64,000 bases of DNA from Bacteroidota bacterium (lineage in GTDB: Bacteria; Bacteroidota; Bacteroidia; Bacteroidales; JAAUTT01), in assembly GCA_021779665.1 (NCBI GenBank), contig JAJYAG010000004.1, positions 1 to 64,000 of the forward strand, given 5' to 3'. The position numbers and the translations under genes are program-made. The notes beneath the pieces are model-generated. The model was not told where the DNA came from. It saw nothing but the letters and a program-made list of their open reading frames with translations, and ran no database searches. Shown one piece after another: positions 15,661 to 24,386 of this stretch (position 1 is its first letter; the number at the start of each line of letters is the position of its first letter).

Positions 15661-15846
15661 ATGAAAACATCGAAACGGTACTCCATTACCATTGTTGCCG
15701 GGATAGTCCTGGCTGGTCTGGCTTTTCTTTCGGTCCTGAAAAGCATGGAAGGGTTGGCTTCGGCATGTGTGGGCGGCATTTTGACCATCCTCACCACCTA
15801 TATCTGGGGAGAAACCAAACGACCATCAAATACCAAAGAGCCATGA
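15661..15846 (+). CDS. Small two-helix membrane protein (holin-like)
   Basis: A 61-residue protein from ATG 15661 with two hydrophobic segments (ITIVAGIVLAGLAFLSVL and LASACVGGILTILTTYIWG), a short charged start and a polar end. Size and topology match class II phage holins, and it lies between the transglycosylase and a coiled-coil membrane protein. That position supports a lysis cassette. The homology is not certain. It overlaps the next start by four bases (ATGA). Confidence 0.55.
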   Translation: MKTSKRYSITIVAGIVLAGLAFLSVLKSMEGLASACVGGILTILTTYIWGETKRPSNTKEP

Positions 15847-16436
15847 AAGAAAAAGCACTATCCACAATTATATTTCTGTTTATCTGCTTTATTGGCTTCG
15901 AGTATGCTAAAATGTACTACACTGAGAAACGGGAACGGGAAAGAATTACCGAGAGCTTTAAGGCATCCGAGCAGAAGCTGACCTATTATAAAACCCAAAA
16001 CGGACAATTGGCTGCAAAGAATCAAACGCTCCAACTCCGCTATAACGAGGTACAACAAATCTTTCCTAAAGTACTGGATGAAATTCGAAATCTAAATATC
16101 AAGCCAAAGCATGTAACCCAATATTCTGAAACCGTGGTTAAACAGGAAAAGGAAATTCTGACCAAGCTTAGGGATAGTCTTATATGTGACACCATTCATG
16201 CGAAAATTTTCAATTACCAGGATAGTTTCTATACGGTCAAAGGCATTGCAGTAGGAGATTCTCAGAAGGTACATATTTCCTCACTGGACAGTTTGGTGCA
16301 GGTGGTTTATAAAGGTGAACGATTGCGCCCTTGGCTTTGGTTCTTCTCACGTCGGAAACTGGAACAGGTCATTACCGCTAAGAATCCGAATAGTACGATT
16401 TTGTATAACAGAACAATTCAAATAGTAAAAAAATGA
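15843..16436 (+). CDS. Rz/DUF6549-like membrane coiled-coil protein
   Basis: A 197-residue protein from ATG 15843. It has one N-terminal transmembrane helix (STIIFLFICFIGFEYAKMYY), then a coiled-coil periplasmic part (RERERITESFKASEQKLTYY, TQNGQLAAKNQTLQLRYNEV) and a C-terminal globular end containing LRPWLWFFSRRKLEQ. The pattern is that of DUF6549-type proteins of Bacteroidetes phages and of inner-membrane spanins, which finish lysis. It follows the holin-like gene directly. The spanin role is inferred. Confidence 0.55.
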   Translation: MKEKALSTIIFLFICFIGFEYAKMYYTEKRERERITESFKASEQKLTYYKTQNGQLAAKNQTLQLRYNEVQQIFPKVLDEIRNLNIKPKHVTQYSETVVKQEKEILTKLRDSLICDTIHAKIFNYQDSFYTVKGIAVGDSQKVHISSLDSLVQVVYKGERLRPWLWFFSRRKLEQVITAKNPNSTILYNRTIQIVKK

Positions 16437-16654
16437 AAAAGGCTAAAACTAAGACACGGAAGACTAAAACCAAAAAGGCAAAAGCGACCAGTACCCGCAA
16501 AACGACCCGAAAAAAAGTAGGTAATTGTAAGAAAACAACTGCCCGTAAAGCAACAGCCAAAAAGAAACCGGTAACCAGCAAAGCCCGGATGAAGCGCACC
16601 ATTGAGAGCATCAAGTCAAGTGTAAAAGTGTTGGAAAAGGAAATAGGGAAATAA
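16433..16654 (+). CDS. Histone H1-like Lys-rich protein
   Basis: A 73-residue extremely basic protein, about half Lys and Arg, with Thr-Lys and Ala-Lys repeats (KKAKTKTRKTKTKKAKATS, KPVTSKARMKRTIESIK). It resembles bacterial and viral histone H1-like tails that condense DNA. Its start overlaps the previous stop by four bases. In a virus-like module it could package genome DNA. Low complexity prevents any finer call. Confidence 0.65.
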   Translation: MKKAKTKTRKTKTKKAKATSTRKTTRKKVGNCKKTTARKATAKKKPVTSKARMKRTIESIKSSVKVLEKEIGK

Positions 16655-16657
16655 TCT

Positions 16658-17428
16658 ATGGCCGGGAAAAACCAATATCAGCTTAACAAGGAAATAGAAT
16701 CCTTTATCCTGGACAAGGACAAAAGGAATGAAAGCTATTCCCAAACTGATATTGAGTTTATCCAAAAGTATGAAGGCTCAGGTGGGCAAGGCAGCAAAGG
16801 GGCAACTGGTGAAGGGATTTTGTATGAGTTTTATACGCCCGGCTATGTGGTCAAACTCATGTGGGAACTGGCTTTTAGGTTTGGATTTGACAAATCAGGA
16901 ACAGTGCTTGAACCAAGCATTGCTACGGGACGGCTCATTGAGCCAGCTCCCGATAAAACCAAATGTGTGGGTTTTGAAATCAACTCTATCTCTGCACGTA
17001 TTGCAGAAATCAGTTTTCCAGGAGCAACCATCTATCGTGGTTATTTCGAAACCGCTTTCATGCAGCCTGAAAGGTTTACGAAAAGGTTACCACTTAGTCA
17101 GCTAACCTGGCTGAAAGAATACCCTTTCTCGTTGGTCATTGGCAACCCACCTTATGGAAAATACAGGAACAAATACAGTTCCTATTTTTCTACGCCTAAA
17201 ATACCTCAGATTGAGCAGTTCTTTATGTACTATGGGTTGCAATTATTGAAACCGGGTGGTTTGCTAATCTATCTGACCAGTTCCAATTTCCTGCGTAATG
17301 GCCTTACCTACAACAAGGCAAAAGATGAAATTGGCAAGTTGGCAGATTTGTTGGATGCGTACCGTTTGCCCCCGGTTTTCCGCTTTTCGGAAGTCCCCAC
17401 AGATATTATTGTTTTAAAACGCAAGTAA
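16658..17428 (+). CDS. N6-adenine DNA methyltransferase
   Basis: A 256-residue enzyme of the gamma class. SAM-binding motif I is SGTVLEPSIATGRLIEPA near 86-103, and the catalytic motif IV is SLVIGNPPYGKY near 164-175. A motif VIII-like YLTSSNFLRNG follows. The N-terminal YEFYTPGYVVKLMW segment is typical of helicase-linked or phage methylases. It lies upstream of the large SNF2 helicase, an arrangement seen in DarB-like or anti-restriction systems. No cognate endonuclease is present, so self-protection of element DNA is likely. Confidence 0.85.
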   Translation: MAGKNQYQLNKEIESFILDKDKRNESYSQTDIEFIQKYEGSGGQGSKGATGEGILYEFYTPGYVVKLMWELAFRFGFDKSGTVLEPSIATGRLIEPAPDKTKCVGFEINSISARIAEISFPGATIYRGYFETAFMQPERFTKRLPLSQLTWLKEYPFSLVIGNPPYGKYRNKYSSYFSTPKIPQIEQFFMYYGLQLLKPGGLLIYLTSSNFLRNGLTYNKAKDEIGKLADLLDAYRLPPVFRFSEVPTDIIVLKRK

Positions 17429-17429
17429 T

Positions 17430-17663
17430 ATGGCTAAGAATGATTTGGAATATCAATTACGCCTTGAAATAAAGGAACAATTGAGTAGGGTGACAAAGGC
17501 AAATAGCCCAAACATCTATTCGGCCATATATAATACTAATGGCAATTTAAATGTGAATGGTTATGCCCGCATTGAAGGTAAACTGATTCAGAAAATCATT
17601 TCCGGCATGCTTACTCCTGCGGCAGCTGTTCCGCAGCTCGAACAGGAACTCGATTTATTATAA
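17430..17663 (+). CDS. Hypothetical 77-residue protein
   Basis: A small soluble protein of unknown family, with start LEYQLRLEIKEQLSRVTKAN and end AAAVPQLEQELDLL, mostly helical with a polar centre. It begins one base after the adenine methyltransferase stop and shares a base with the next start (TAATG). No function can be assigned. Confidence 0.5.
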   Translation: MAKNDLEYQLRLEIKEQLSRVTKANSPNIYSAIYNTNGNLNVNGYARIEGKLIQKIISGMLTPAAAVPQLEQELDLL

Positions 17664-18124
17664 TGAATGGACGAACTCCGGCATATTACAGGGCAAGGCT
17701 CGATACGTTCCGGTATTTTCTGCATGAAGAATTACCGGGACATCCTGTTTACGATACAGGTCAAAAGAATAGCCCGCTGGAATTATTAAAACAAGGGTTC
17801 GTTCATCCAGACCTTAAAGAAAGGTTTGAGAGCCGGATTGAAAGTTTTTCAAAGCTGGGAATCAAGGTTTCGGATACACCGCTCTCATTTACTGAGCTAT
17901 GTTCTTTTAATACATGGTTTGCTATACACCCTGAAAAGGTTGCTGGAATTGAATTGGTAACTACCAGTATAAACTTTCCAATAACGATTAAAGGGACGAA
18001 AGAGGATATTGAAAAGACGATTACCAAAGGCTTAGGAAACGATAAAGACAAACGTATTCGTATTGCTCAGGTAAAGGCGGCTGCAAAACTCAAAATTTTG
18101 ATGTTGTTAAAATTGAACCCATGA
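17663..18124 (+). CDS. Hypothetical protein with the RIRIA...AKLK C-terminal tail
   Basis: A 153-residue protein of unknown family. The body has an LDTFRYFLHEELPGHPVYDT start and a central SFTELCSFNTWFAIHPEKV segment. Its last 25 residues, DKDKRIRIAQVKAAAKLKIL plus MLLKLNP, closely match the tail of the SNF2 helicase encoded next (DDEKRIRIARIKAQAKLKML). That suggests a shared docking or packaging signal. Its stop lies within the 17-bp inverted repeat at 18120-18177. Confidence 0.55.
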   Translation: MNGRTPAYYRARLDTFRYFLHEELPGHPVYDTGQKNSPLELLKQGFVHPDLKERFESRIESFSKLGIKVSDTPLSFTELCSFNTWFAIHPEKVAGIELVTTSINFPITIKGTKEDIEKTITKGLGNDKDKRIRIAQVKAAAKLKILMLLKLNP

Positions 18125-18177
18125 AACATCCATGATACAAAAACACAAAATGACATGTACATCATGGATGTTCCATG
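18120..18177. repeat. Long inverted repeat before the SNF2 helicase gene
   Basis: The arms CATGAAACATCCATGAT (18120-18136) and ATCATGGATGTTCCATG (18161-18177) pair at 16 of 17 positions around a 24-base loop. No T-run follows, so it does not look like a standard terminator. It lies 30 bases before the helicase start and may be an operator or an mRNA element that sets helicase level apart from upstream genes. Confidence 0.6.
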
Positions 18178-18207
18178 AGACCAATAATTTAAAATAAATA
18201 TGTGCGA

Positions 18208-21200
18208 ATGAAAACAAACACTTTATCAGGGATAGACGGATTAGCAAGTTTGGGCGAGCTTCGACCAAATTTGAGGAAAGCCATTTATGACAATAAATCT
18301 ATTGTTGCCAAAGTATTGAAGCAATCGGAGCGTTTTGCAGGACTTGGTTTTGTCGAAGGCAAAAAAGTCACTTTCCCGGATGTCGTCAAAATGTACAACG
18401 AAGGCATCAGCGAAGCCGAAATCACAGCATGGGTCTGGTACAAACGCAAACAGGGCGTACCTATGACCCATTGGAACAAGATTTACAAAATTGCAGACAG
18501 CGATTTATCTACTTTGGTAAAATCTGGGGCAATGTTTGTCTGCGGTAAGGAATTCATACCACTACCCATCTATTCCTTTGGCAATATGTACGAACGCAGA
18601 GACCAGCTCATGCAGGACAAGGAACACATCGCAAAAACCTACGGCAAAGATGTATTTGAAAACCACCTGAAAGTAGTTACAGAAGCCATTCCCAAACAAT
18701 TAAGCGTAACCGAATCAGACCCGAAAGAACGCCCCATCATTATGGCTATCTCGGAACTTGTTCGGAACAAAGAACTGCTGAGTATCCGTTCCGTTCGCCC
18801 GGAATTTATGGATACCGAAAATGCTGAACAGCTCACCAAGGTAAACGGTAAAATATCCGTTAAGCGGGATTCATCCAGTGCAAAATATAAAGTTATCCGT
18901 TTAAGGTTCGATGGCGAAACCGATTACTCTTTGAGGGATGTATTCGTTAAATGGTTATACACCCTACAACAAGCCGACTTTGATAAAAGCAATGCCATTG
19001 ACATTGCCGAATATTACCTCTACAACAAGCCCTTGAAGGACGATGAAATGACTTCCGACCAGAAAGCGGAGTTGAAAGTAAATGCCCGCAACGAAGGCGA
19101 AAAGCTCTTTTCCCGTTTCCTGCATGAAGTCCTAACACCCGAAGACCAGAAACGCCTCGATGAAATATGGAACCGCATGTACAATGCCCAGAGCGACATT
19201 AACCACAAACGTGTCCCTGTGGGCTTTGAATGTTCCTCCCGGTTCAAATCGGGAATGTTGCAGATAACACCTATCCAACGGGAAGGCGTTGCCTTTTTTG
19301 AAGCCTTGGGAAGTGGTATCTGTGCCTTTGATGTTGGTGTAGGAAAAACCATGACCGCCATCATCAACATTGCCACAAACATCTATTCCGGCAAATGCAA
19401 ACGTCCGTTGGTAGTGGTTCCCAAGCCCACCTACAAAAAGTGGATTGGCGAGATTATCGGTTATACGGATAAAAACACGAAGGAATTTGTACCAGGTGTA
19501 TTGTCTTACACTGACATTAAACTAAACGATTGGAGCAACCTCGGAACGGGTATCAAGGAAAAGCTGAACTTCTCAAAGCAAGTACCTGAAAACTCAATAA
19601 CACTTGTAACTTATGAAGGATTTAAACAGATAGGTTTTTCCGGCAATGTGTCTGAGGACTTATTTACCGAACTGGTTAACATACTTGGACAAAGTGCCGA
19701 AAAATCTGCCCGTGATGCAGAAATTGACTACCAAAAATACCGTGAAAAAATCGGTATGGGAGAAAAGAACACCGTTTGCGACATTGATACATTGGGGTTC
19801 GATTACTTGGTCATAGACGAAGCGCACCGTTGCAAGAATGTATTCGAGCAGGTAAAGAGCGATGACGAAGGTAACAAGCGGTATAACATTACTTCTGCTG
19901 TTTCCGAAACTGGTATCAAAGCTTTTTTTCATGCCAACTATATTCAGCGAACCTATGGCAACAATGTAATGCTTTTAACAGCAACACCCTTTACCAATAG
20001 TCCGCTTGAAATCTATTCAATGCTTTCGCTGGTGGCTTATGAAAGTATGCGTAGGAACGGTATCTACCATATCAACGCTTTCTTTGATACGTTTGTGCTT
20101 CCAACTGTGGAATGGACAGCCAACTACAAGGAGGAAATTGTAGAAAAAGAAGTTATCAAATCGTTTACCAACCGGCTCATTCTTCAAAAGCTTATTTACA
20201 ACCACATCCTTTACAAAACAGGTGAGGAAGCGGGGGTAAAACGGCCGGTTAAAGTCAATTTGCCCAAGATTTACGACACCTCTCCCGAAGGTAAAACGCT
20301 AAAACTAAGCCCGGCCAAACAGGTATTGACTTACATTGAGCCAACTGTAAAGCAACGCCGTAACCAGCAAGCAATTGTTTCACTGGCACAGTCCGCCACT
20401 TCCGGGAAACTTAATATGGGCGATTTGTTCCGTGCATTGGCGTACAGCCTCGATAATGCCCTTTCGCCTTATTTGTATGTGGGGAATCCCGACCGTCCAG
20501 AGAATTACAAGGAGTTTGTTGAAGAAAGCCCGAAAATACTCTTTGCTTGTGAATGTTGTCGAACCGTAAAGGAATACCATGAAAGTTTGGCTAAAAACCT
20601 TCCCAAAGATGCTCCCCAGATATTGAAAGAAGTGTCTGGTCAGGTATTGTATATGAACCGGGGAAAAGAGTATTTCAAGTTAATCAAAGAATACCTTGAA
20701 AAGGAAATAGGCTACCAAAAAAACGTTTTGTACAACAACACCCGTTTCGATGAAGTTGAAATCATAGATAGTTCTATTTCCGACATCAAAAAAGAAAACG
20801 TCAAAGAAGCATTCTTAGCGGGAGTTGTTAAAATTATCATTGGAACTGCGACCATTCGTGAAGGGATTGACCTGCAAAAACGAGGAACGGTCATTTATAA
20901 CCTTTATCCCGATTGGAATCCGACCGACATCCGTCAGCTCGAAGGACGTATATGGAGACAGGGAAACGAATTTGCTTTTATCCGTTCAGTAATGCCGTTG
21001 GTGCAGGATTCGATGGACGTTTTCGTATTCCAGAAACTCGAAGAAAAGACTGGACGAATCAACGACATTTGGTTCAAAGCCGACCGGGGTAATGTTCTTG
21101 ATGTGGAATCACTCGACCCCCAAGAGGTGAAGCTGGCACTCATAACCGATGTTGTCCGGATTACCGCCTTATACTTTGATGAAGAACGGCGGGAAGTCGA

Positions 21201-22056
21201 ACGTGAACTTAGCCGTGCCAATTCCAATCTATCACAGGTAAACAAAGTGAAAGAAGCAATTAGCCAATACCTTACCGATAAGGATGAACTGGTGCAATGG
21301 ATTAACCAGTTTTATAACGATATGCTTGCCAAGTCCTGGGTGTTCGATAATGAGAAAGTCGAAAAGAAAATCTCAGAATACAAAAATGTCTCAGACGAAA
21401 AAGAACAAGTCAAAAAGATAAAGGACTACCAGAAGAAAAGTGAAGCCTTGAAAGCAGATATTGAAAAAATACAGACCAGCTCATCTGTTTCAGATAATGA
21501 TTTGTTAGAATGCGCCCGCAAGATTCAGCGGGAAAGCCAGTATTTCGGTCACTACTGGATTGTAAACGAGTTCAAGGAATCCATGACCAACGTTTATAAA
21601 ATTGAGCGCACCATCCTCAAACCTAAACGCCTTAGCATTTTTGATGACATGAACGGTTTGGAAAGCGAGCTGAAGAAAGATGTAATGAATGCCGAAGCTA
21701 AACTCACAAACTACAAGGGCGGTCAGCATGGAGAACAATCCAAGCGTTTTCATGAATTGTTCAAAGAAATCGAAGCCAAAAAGGAAACTCTTGCGGTAAA
21801 AGGCAAATCGCCAAAGGAACGGGCTGAGGATTTTGCAAAACTCAACTACTTGCTTCAATACCTCAAAGACGATTACGACCCGGAAACCTGTGTTTTTCCA
21901 GAACCAACGGATAAACCGGGCTATTGCCGGACGAACACAAAGCAACCAGGAATACCCATTTCGCCCAAACCTGATTCAGATGATGAAAAACGCATCCGCA
22001 TTGCCCGGATTAAGGCACAAGCCAAACTCAAAATGCTCGAACTTTTAAAAGTATAA
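18208..22056 (+). CDS. Large SNF2/DEAH-family helicase of mobile-element type
   Basis: A 1282-residue protein from ATG 18208, with a GTG two codons earlier. After an N-terminal region of about 350 residues come the helicase motifs. These are GVGKT near 378, VIDEAHR near 537, LLTATPFTNSPLEIYSMLS near 590, IGTATIREGIDLQKRG near 882 and QLEGRIWRQGNE near 915. A long charged C-terminal region ends DDEKRIRIARIKAQAKLKML. Proteins of this kind sit beside N6-methylases in phages and plasmids and are linked to anti-restriction (DarB-like) or DNA translocation. The tail is shared with the protein at 17663. A packaging or entry role is possible but unproven. Confidence 0.8.
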   Translation: MKTNTLSGIDGLASLGELRPNLRKAIYDNKSIVAKVLKQSERFAGLGFVEGKKVTFPDVVKMYNEGISEAEITAWVWYKRKQGVPMTHWNKIYKIADSDLSTLVKSGAMFVCGKEFIPLPIYSFGNMYERRDQLMQDKEHIAKTYGKDVFENHLKVVTEAIPKQLSVTESDPKERPIIMAISELVRNKELLSIRSVRPEFMDTENAEQLTKVNGKISVKRDSSSAKYKVIRLRFDGETDYSLRDVFVKWLYTLQQADFDKSNAIDIAEYYLYNKPLKDDEMTSDQKAELKVNARNEGEKLFSRFLHEVLTPEDQKRLDEIWNRMYNAQSDINHKRVPVGFECSSRFKSGMLQITPIQREGVAFFEALGSGICAFDVGVGKTMTAIINIATNIYSGKCKRPLVVVPKPTYKKWIGEIIGYTDKNTKEFVPGVLSYTDIKLNDWSNLGTGIKEKLNFSKQVPENSITLVTYEGFKQIGFSGNVSEDLFTELVNILGQSAEKSARDAEIDYQKYREKIGMGEKNTVCDIDTLGFDYLVIDEAHRCKNVFEQVKSDDEGNKRYNITSAVSETGIKAFFHANYIQRTYGNNVMLLTATPFTNSPLEIYSMLSLVAYESMRRNGIYHINAFFDTFVLPTVEWTANYKEEIVEKEVIKSFTNRLILQKLIYNHILYKTGEEAGVKRPVKVNLPKIYDTSPEGKTLKLSPAKQVLTYIEPTVKQRRNQQAIVSLAQSATSGKLNMGDLFRALAYSLDNALSPYLYVGNPDRPENYKEFVEESPKILFACECCRTVKEYHESLAKNLPKDAPQILKEVSGQVLYMNRGKEYFKLIKEYLEKEIGYQKNVLYNNTRFDEVEIIDSSISDIKKENVKEAFLAGVVKIIIGTATIREGIDLQKRGTVIYNLYPDWNPTDIRQLEGRIWRQGNEFAFIRSVMPLVQDSMDVFVFQKLEEKTGRINDIWFKADRGNVLDVESLDPQEVKLALITDVVRITALYFDEERREVERELSRANSNLSQVNKVKEAISQYLTDKDELVQWINQFYNDMLAKSWVFDNEKVEKKISEYKNVSDEKEQVKKIKDYQKKSEALKADIEKIQTSSSVSDNDLLECARKIQRESQYFGHYWIVNEFKESMTNVYKIERTILKPKRLSIFDDMNGLESELKKDVMNAEAKLTNYKGGQHGEQSKRFHELFKEIEAKKETLAVKGKSPKERAEDFAKLNYLLQYLKDDYDPETCVFPEPTDKPGYCRTNTKQPGIPISPKPDSDDEKRIRIARIKAQAKLKMLELLKV

Positions 22057-22058
22057 CC

Positions 22059-24032
22059 ATGTACCAGGAGAAAAAAGAAATCGTATTGTTTGGGGTTGAC
22101 CCGAAGCCATTAAAACCGTTTGTCCCTGAAATCAAAATCAGGATGAATAAGGGAAAGGTTTTTGATGTAAATAAGGTCACAACTTCAAAGGAAGTATATG
22201 AAATACTGAAACGAATCTTTGGGCGTAATCCTATCCAGGAGAATTTCGTGATGCTGCTGTTTAACCGGGCAAATAAGCTGATAGGTTATTACAAACACAC
22301 CATTGGTTCAACTTCTGCCACTATTGTGGATATACCAATGCTAATAGGTTTGGCAACAAAAGCCCTTGCCCAGGGCATTGTAATTTCTCATAACCACCCA
22401 TCAGGCACACTAACCCCATCCGACCCTGACAGGGAACTAACCAGGAATATTTCACAAGCCCTTAAAACAGTAAAGATAAACCTGCTCGACCATCTCATAT
22501 ATACCAACGATGGCTATTACTCTTTTGCAGATGAAGGTACACTTAACGGAATTAACAACAAACCTATGATAACAGTAGAAAATATCATGTCGGAATATCC
22601 AGGTATTGACCAGGCTATTTTGCCCGATGCCTTAAAGAAAGATGAATTTGAGTTCATCCGGGAGAACATTGACCTGTATAACGATGATGAAACTATCAAA
22701 AAGTACATTGATACGTTTGTGGAAAAGCTCAATGAAGTCATTAATAAGCATACGCCTGAAAAGAAAGTTAAGGAGAAGAAGTCCAAGTCTCCGAAAGAAC
22801 CCGATGTTGAGAAGAGTTCTACTGAAGAAACTACTACTCCAGTTGAAAAAGTAAGCCTGGAGGTTTCCTTTATCAAACGATATGTTGGATTACATGGGAA
22901 AACCAAGGATAAATCCCAAATTCTGAACCTTCTTAACTCGCTTCAAAAAGCCATTATTGAAAAACGTATCCGCAAGACATCGGTTTATTCCAGGGAAATT
23001 GAAAATATCCAGGCACAGTTAATCAAATGCTACAACCAAATGGGCAATACTATCAAGGTTAACCTGGACGAAGATACCCTGGATAAATACACTACCATAG
23101 CTGAAAGTCAAAAGACGATGCTTTCGGTTACTTACATCAAGCAATATATCAGCATTCATGGGAAAAAGGATGTAAAGGAGAAAGCCAAGGCATTGTTAAG
23201 CCGGATTGAGAAAGCCATTGAATCCGGTAAGATTCCTGAAAACTGCCCTTACTGGAACGAAATACAGGAAATCAAATCTTCTCTGGAGAGTTATTTGGCA
23301 AACAAGTCTAAAGTTCCTGTAATTACCGAAAATACCTTAAATGGCATCATGTCCTGGATGGTTAGGCGGCAACAAAAAAAGAAAGTAGCCAAATATCTCC
23401 AAAAGATTTACGAAACGGAAAGAGGTTTACGGGGAGTTGAAGCAGAACAAGAACCAAATCTGAACGAAGTTCCAGAACCTATCGTAATTTCAAGTTCGGA
23501 GTTGGCCGGAATGGACTTTGAAACCATTGGATTAAAAGGCAAATACAAAGATTTAATAGGCGACCCTTCGGTAGGCTTTTCGGCAATGGTATTTGGATTA
23601 CCCAAAAGTGGTAAATCAACCCTGTGTATCGACTTTGCTAAATATTTAGCCGAAAATCATGGAAAAGTTTTGTATGTTGCCATTGAGGAAGGTTTTGGTT
23701 ATACCCTCAAAGAAAAGTTTGAACGCCTTGGAGCTATCCATCCCAACTTAATTATTGCAGAAAAAATCCCCGATGATTTATCTCCCTACCAATTCGTTTT
23801 TATTGATTCGGTTAGCAAGGCTAAACTAACCAGTCAGGCTTTAACCAAACTCAGAAAAGATAACCCCCAAACTGCTTTTATATTTATTTTCCACACCACT
23901 AAGGAGGGCAATTTCCGGGGACAGCAGGATTTCGCCCACGATGTGGATGTGATTATAAATGTTGAAAACGGTATAGCCAAATCAAATGGTAGATTTGGAG
24001 TTGGTGGGTCATTGTCAATATTTGGTGATTAA
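22059..24032 (+). CDS. RadC/JAB - repeat - RecA-like ATPase fusion
   Basis: A 657-residue composite protein. Residues about 30-165 are a RadC-type JAB/MPN domain with the metal motif ISHNHPSG and SDPDRELT near 108-127. Two repeats of about 65 residues follow, near 270-335 (VSFIKRYVGLHGKTKDKSQI) and 360-425 (VTYIKQYISIHGKKDVKEKA). The C-terminus is a RecA/KaiC-like ATPase with Walker A GLPKSGKSTL near 513, Walker B FVFIDSVS near 587 and a FIFHTTKEGNFRGQQDF motif. It starts two bases after the helicase stop and probably works with it. Its stop overlaps the convergent HesB gene. Confidence 0.7.
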   Translation: MYQEKKEIVLFGVDPKPLKPFVPEIKIRMNKGKVFDVNKVTTSKEVYEILKRIFGRNPIQENFVMLLFNRANKLIGYYKHTIGSTSATIVDIPMLIGLATKALAQGIVISHNHPSGTLTPSDPDRELTRNISQALKTVKINLLDHLIYTNDGYYSFADEGTLNGINNKPMITVENIMSEYPGIDQAILPDALKKDEFEFIRENIDLYNDDETIKKYIDTFVEKLNEVINKHTPEKKVKEKKSKSPKEPDVEKSSTEETTTPVEKVSLEVSFIKRYVGLHGKTKDKSQILNLLNSLQKAIIEKRIRKTSVYSREIENIQAQLIKCYNQMGNTIKVNLDEDTLDKYTTIAESQKTMLSVTYIKQYISIHGKKDVKEKAKALLSRIEKAIESGKIPENCPYWNEIQEIKSSLESYLANKSKVPVITENTLNGIMSWMVRRQQKKKVAKYLQKIYETERGLRGVEAEQEPNLNEVPEPIVISSSELAGMDFETIGLKGKYKDLIGDPSVGFSAMVFGLPKSGKSTLCIDFAKYLAENHGKVLYVAIEEGFGYTLKEKFERLGAIHPNLIIAEKIPDDLSPYQFVFIDSVSKAKLTSQALTKLRKDNPQTAFIFIFHTTKEGNFRGQQDFAHDVDVIINVENGIAKSNGRFGVGGSLSIFGD

Positions 24033-24316
24033 CCATAGCAACCACCTGATTTCTTTAATCCATCAAGCTTAAAGTTTTCATCTCTAAAATCAATGATTAC
24101 TTCTGAAAGCATTTGGTCTGCCTCTGATTCAACAAAAAATTCAACTCCATCTAAGTTTATTATTTTATCTCCTGCGGAAGCTCGGTTTACAACGCTCATT
24201 TGAATTGCAGGGCCACAACAGCCTTTTCCAGCAAACAAGCGGATGCCAGAACCAGGCACATCATACTGTTCGATAGCGTTTTTAAATTGTTTTGCTGCAT
24301 TATCAGTTACTTTCAT
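24029..24316 (-). CDS. HesB/IscA-like iron-sulfur or metal-binding protein
   Basis: A 95-residue A-type carrier-like protein with a GKGCCGPAIQMS block near 30-41 and a C-terminal GGCYG. These give the Cys triad expected of HesB/IscA proteins, though the first motif is CCGP rather than the usual CxxxxxxC spacing. Such small proteins are often found at the end of arsenic operons. It is the last gene of the operon that starts at arsR (29165). Its stop overlaps the stop of the RadC-RecA gene by four bases. Confidence 0.75.
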   Translation of the reverse strand: MKVTDNAAKQFKNAIEQYDVPGSGIRLFAGKGCCGPAIQMSVVNRASAGDKIINLDGVEFFVESEADQMLSEVIIDFRDENFKLDGLKKSGGCYG

Positions 24317-24386
24317 TGTAGTACATTTTAAGATATTGATAAATTGGTTAGTTCATTACTTTTTAAAATATCCTGCTGAAGTATAT

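Noticed and set aside
16878-24032. Possible complete restriction-modification system formed by the two methyltransferases and the helicase
   Set aside because: No endonuclease domain or specificity subunit is visible. The helicase is of the mobile-element SNF2 type rather than HsdR-like, so orphan modification is the safer call.
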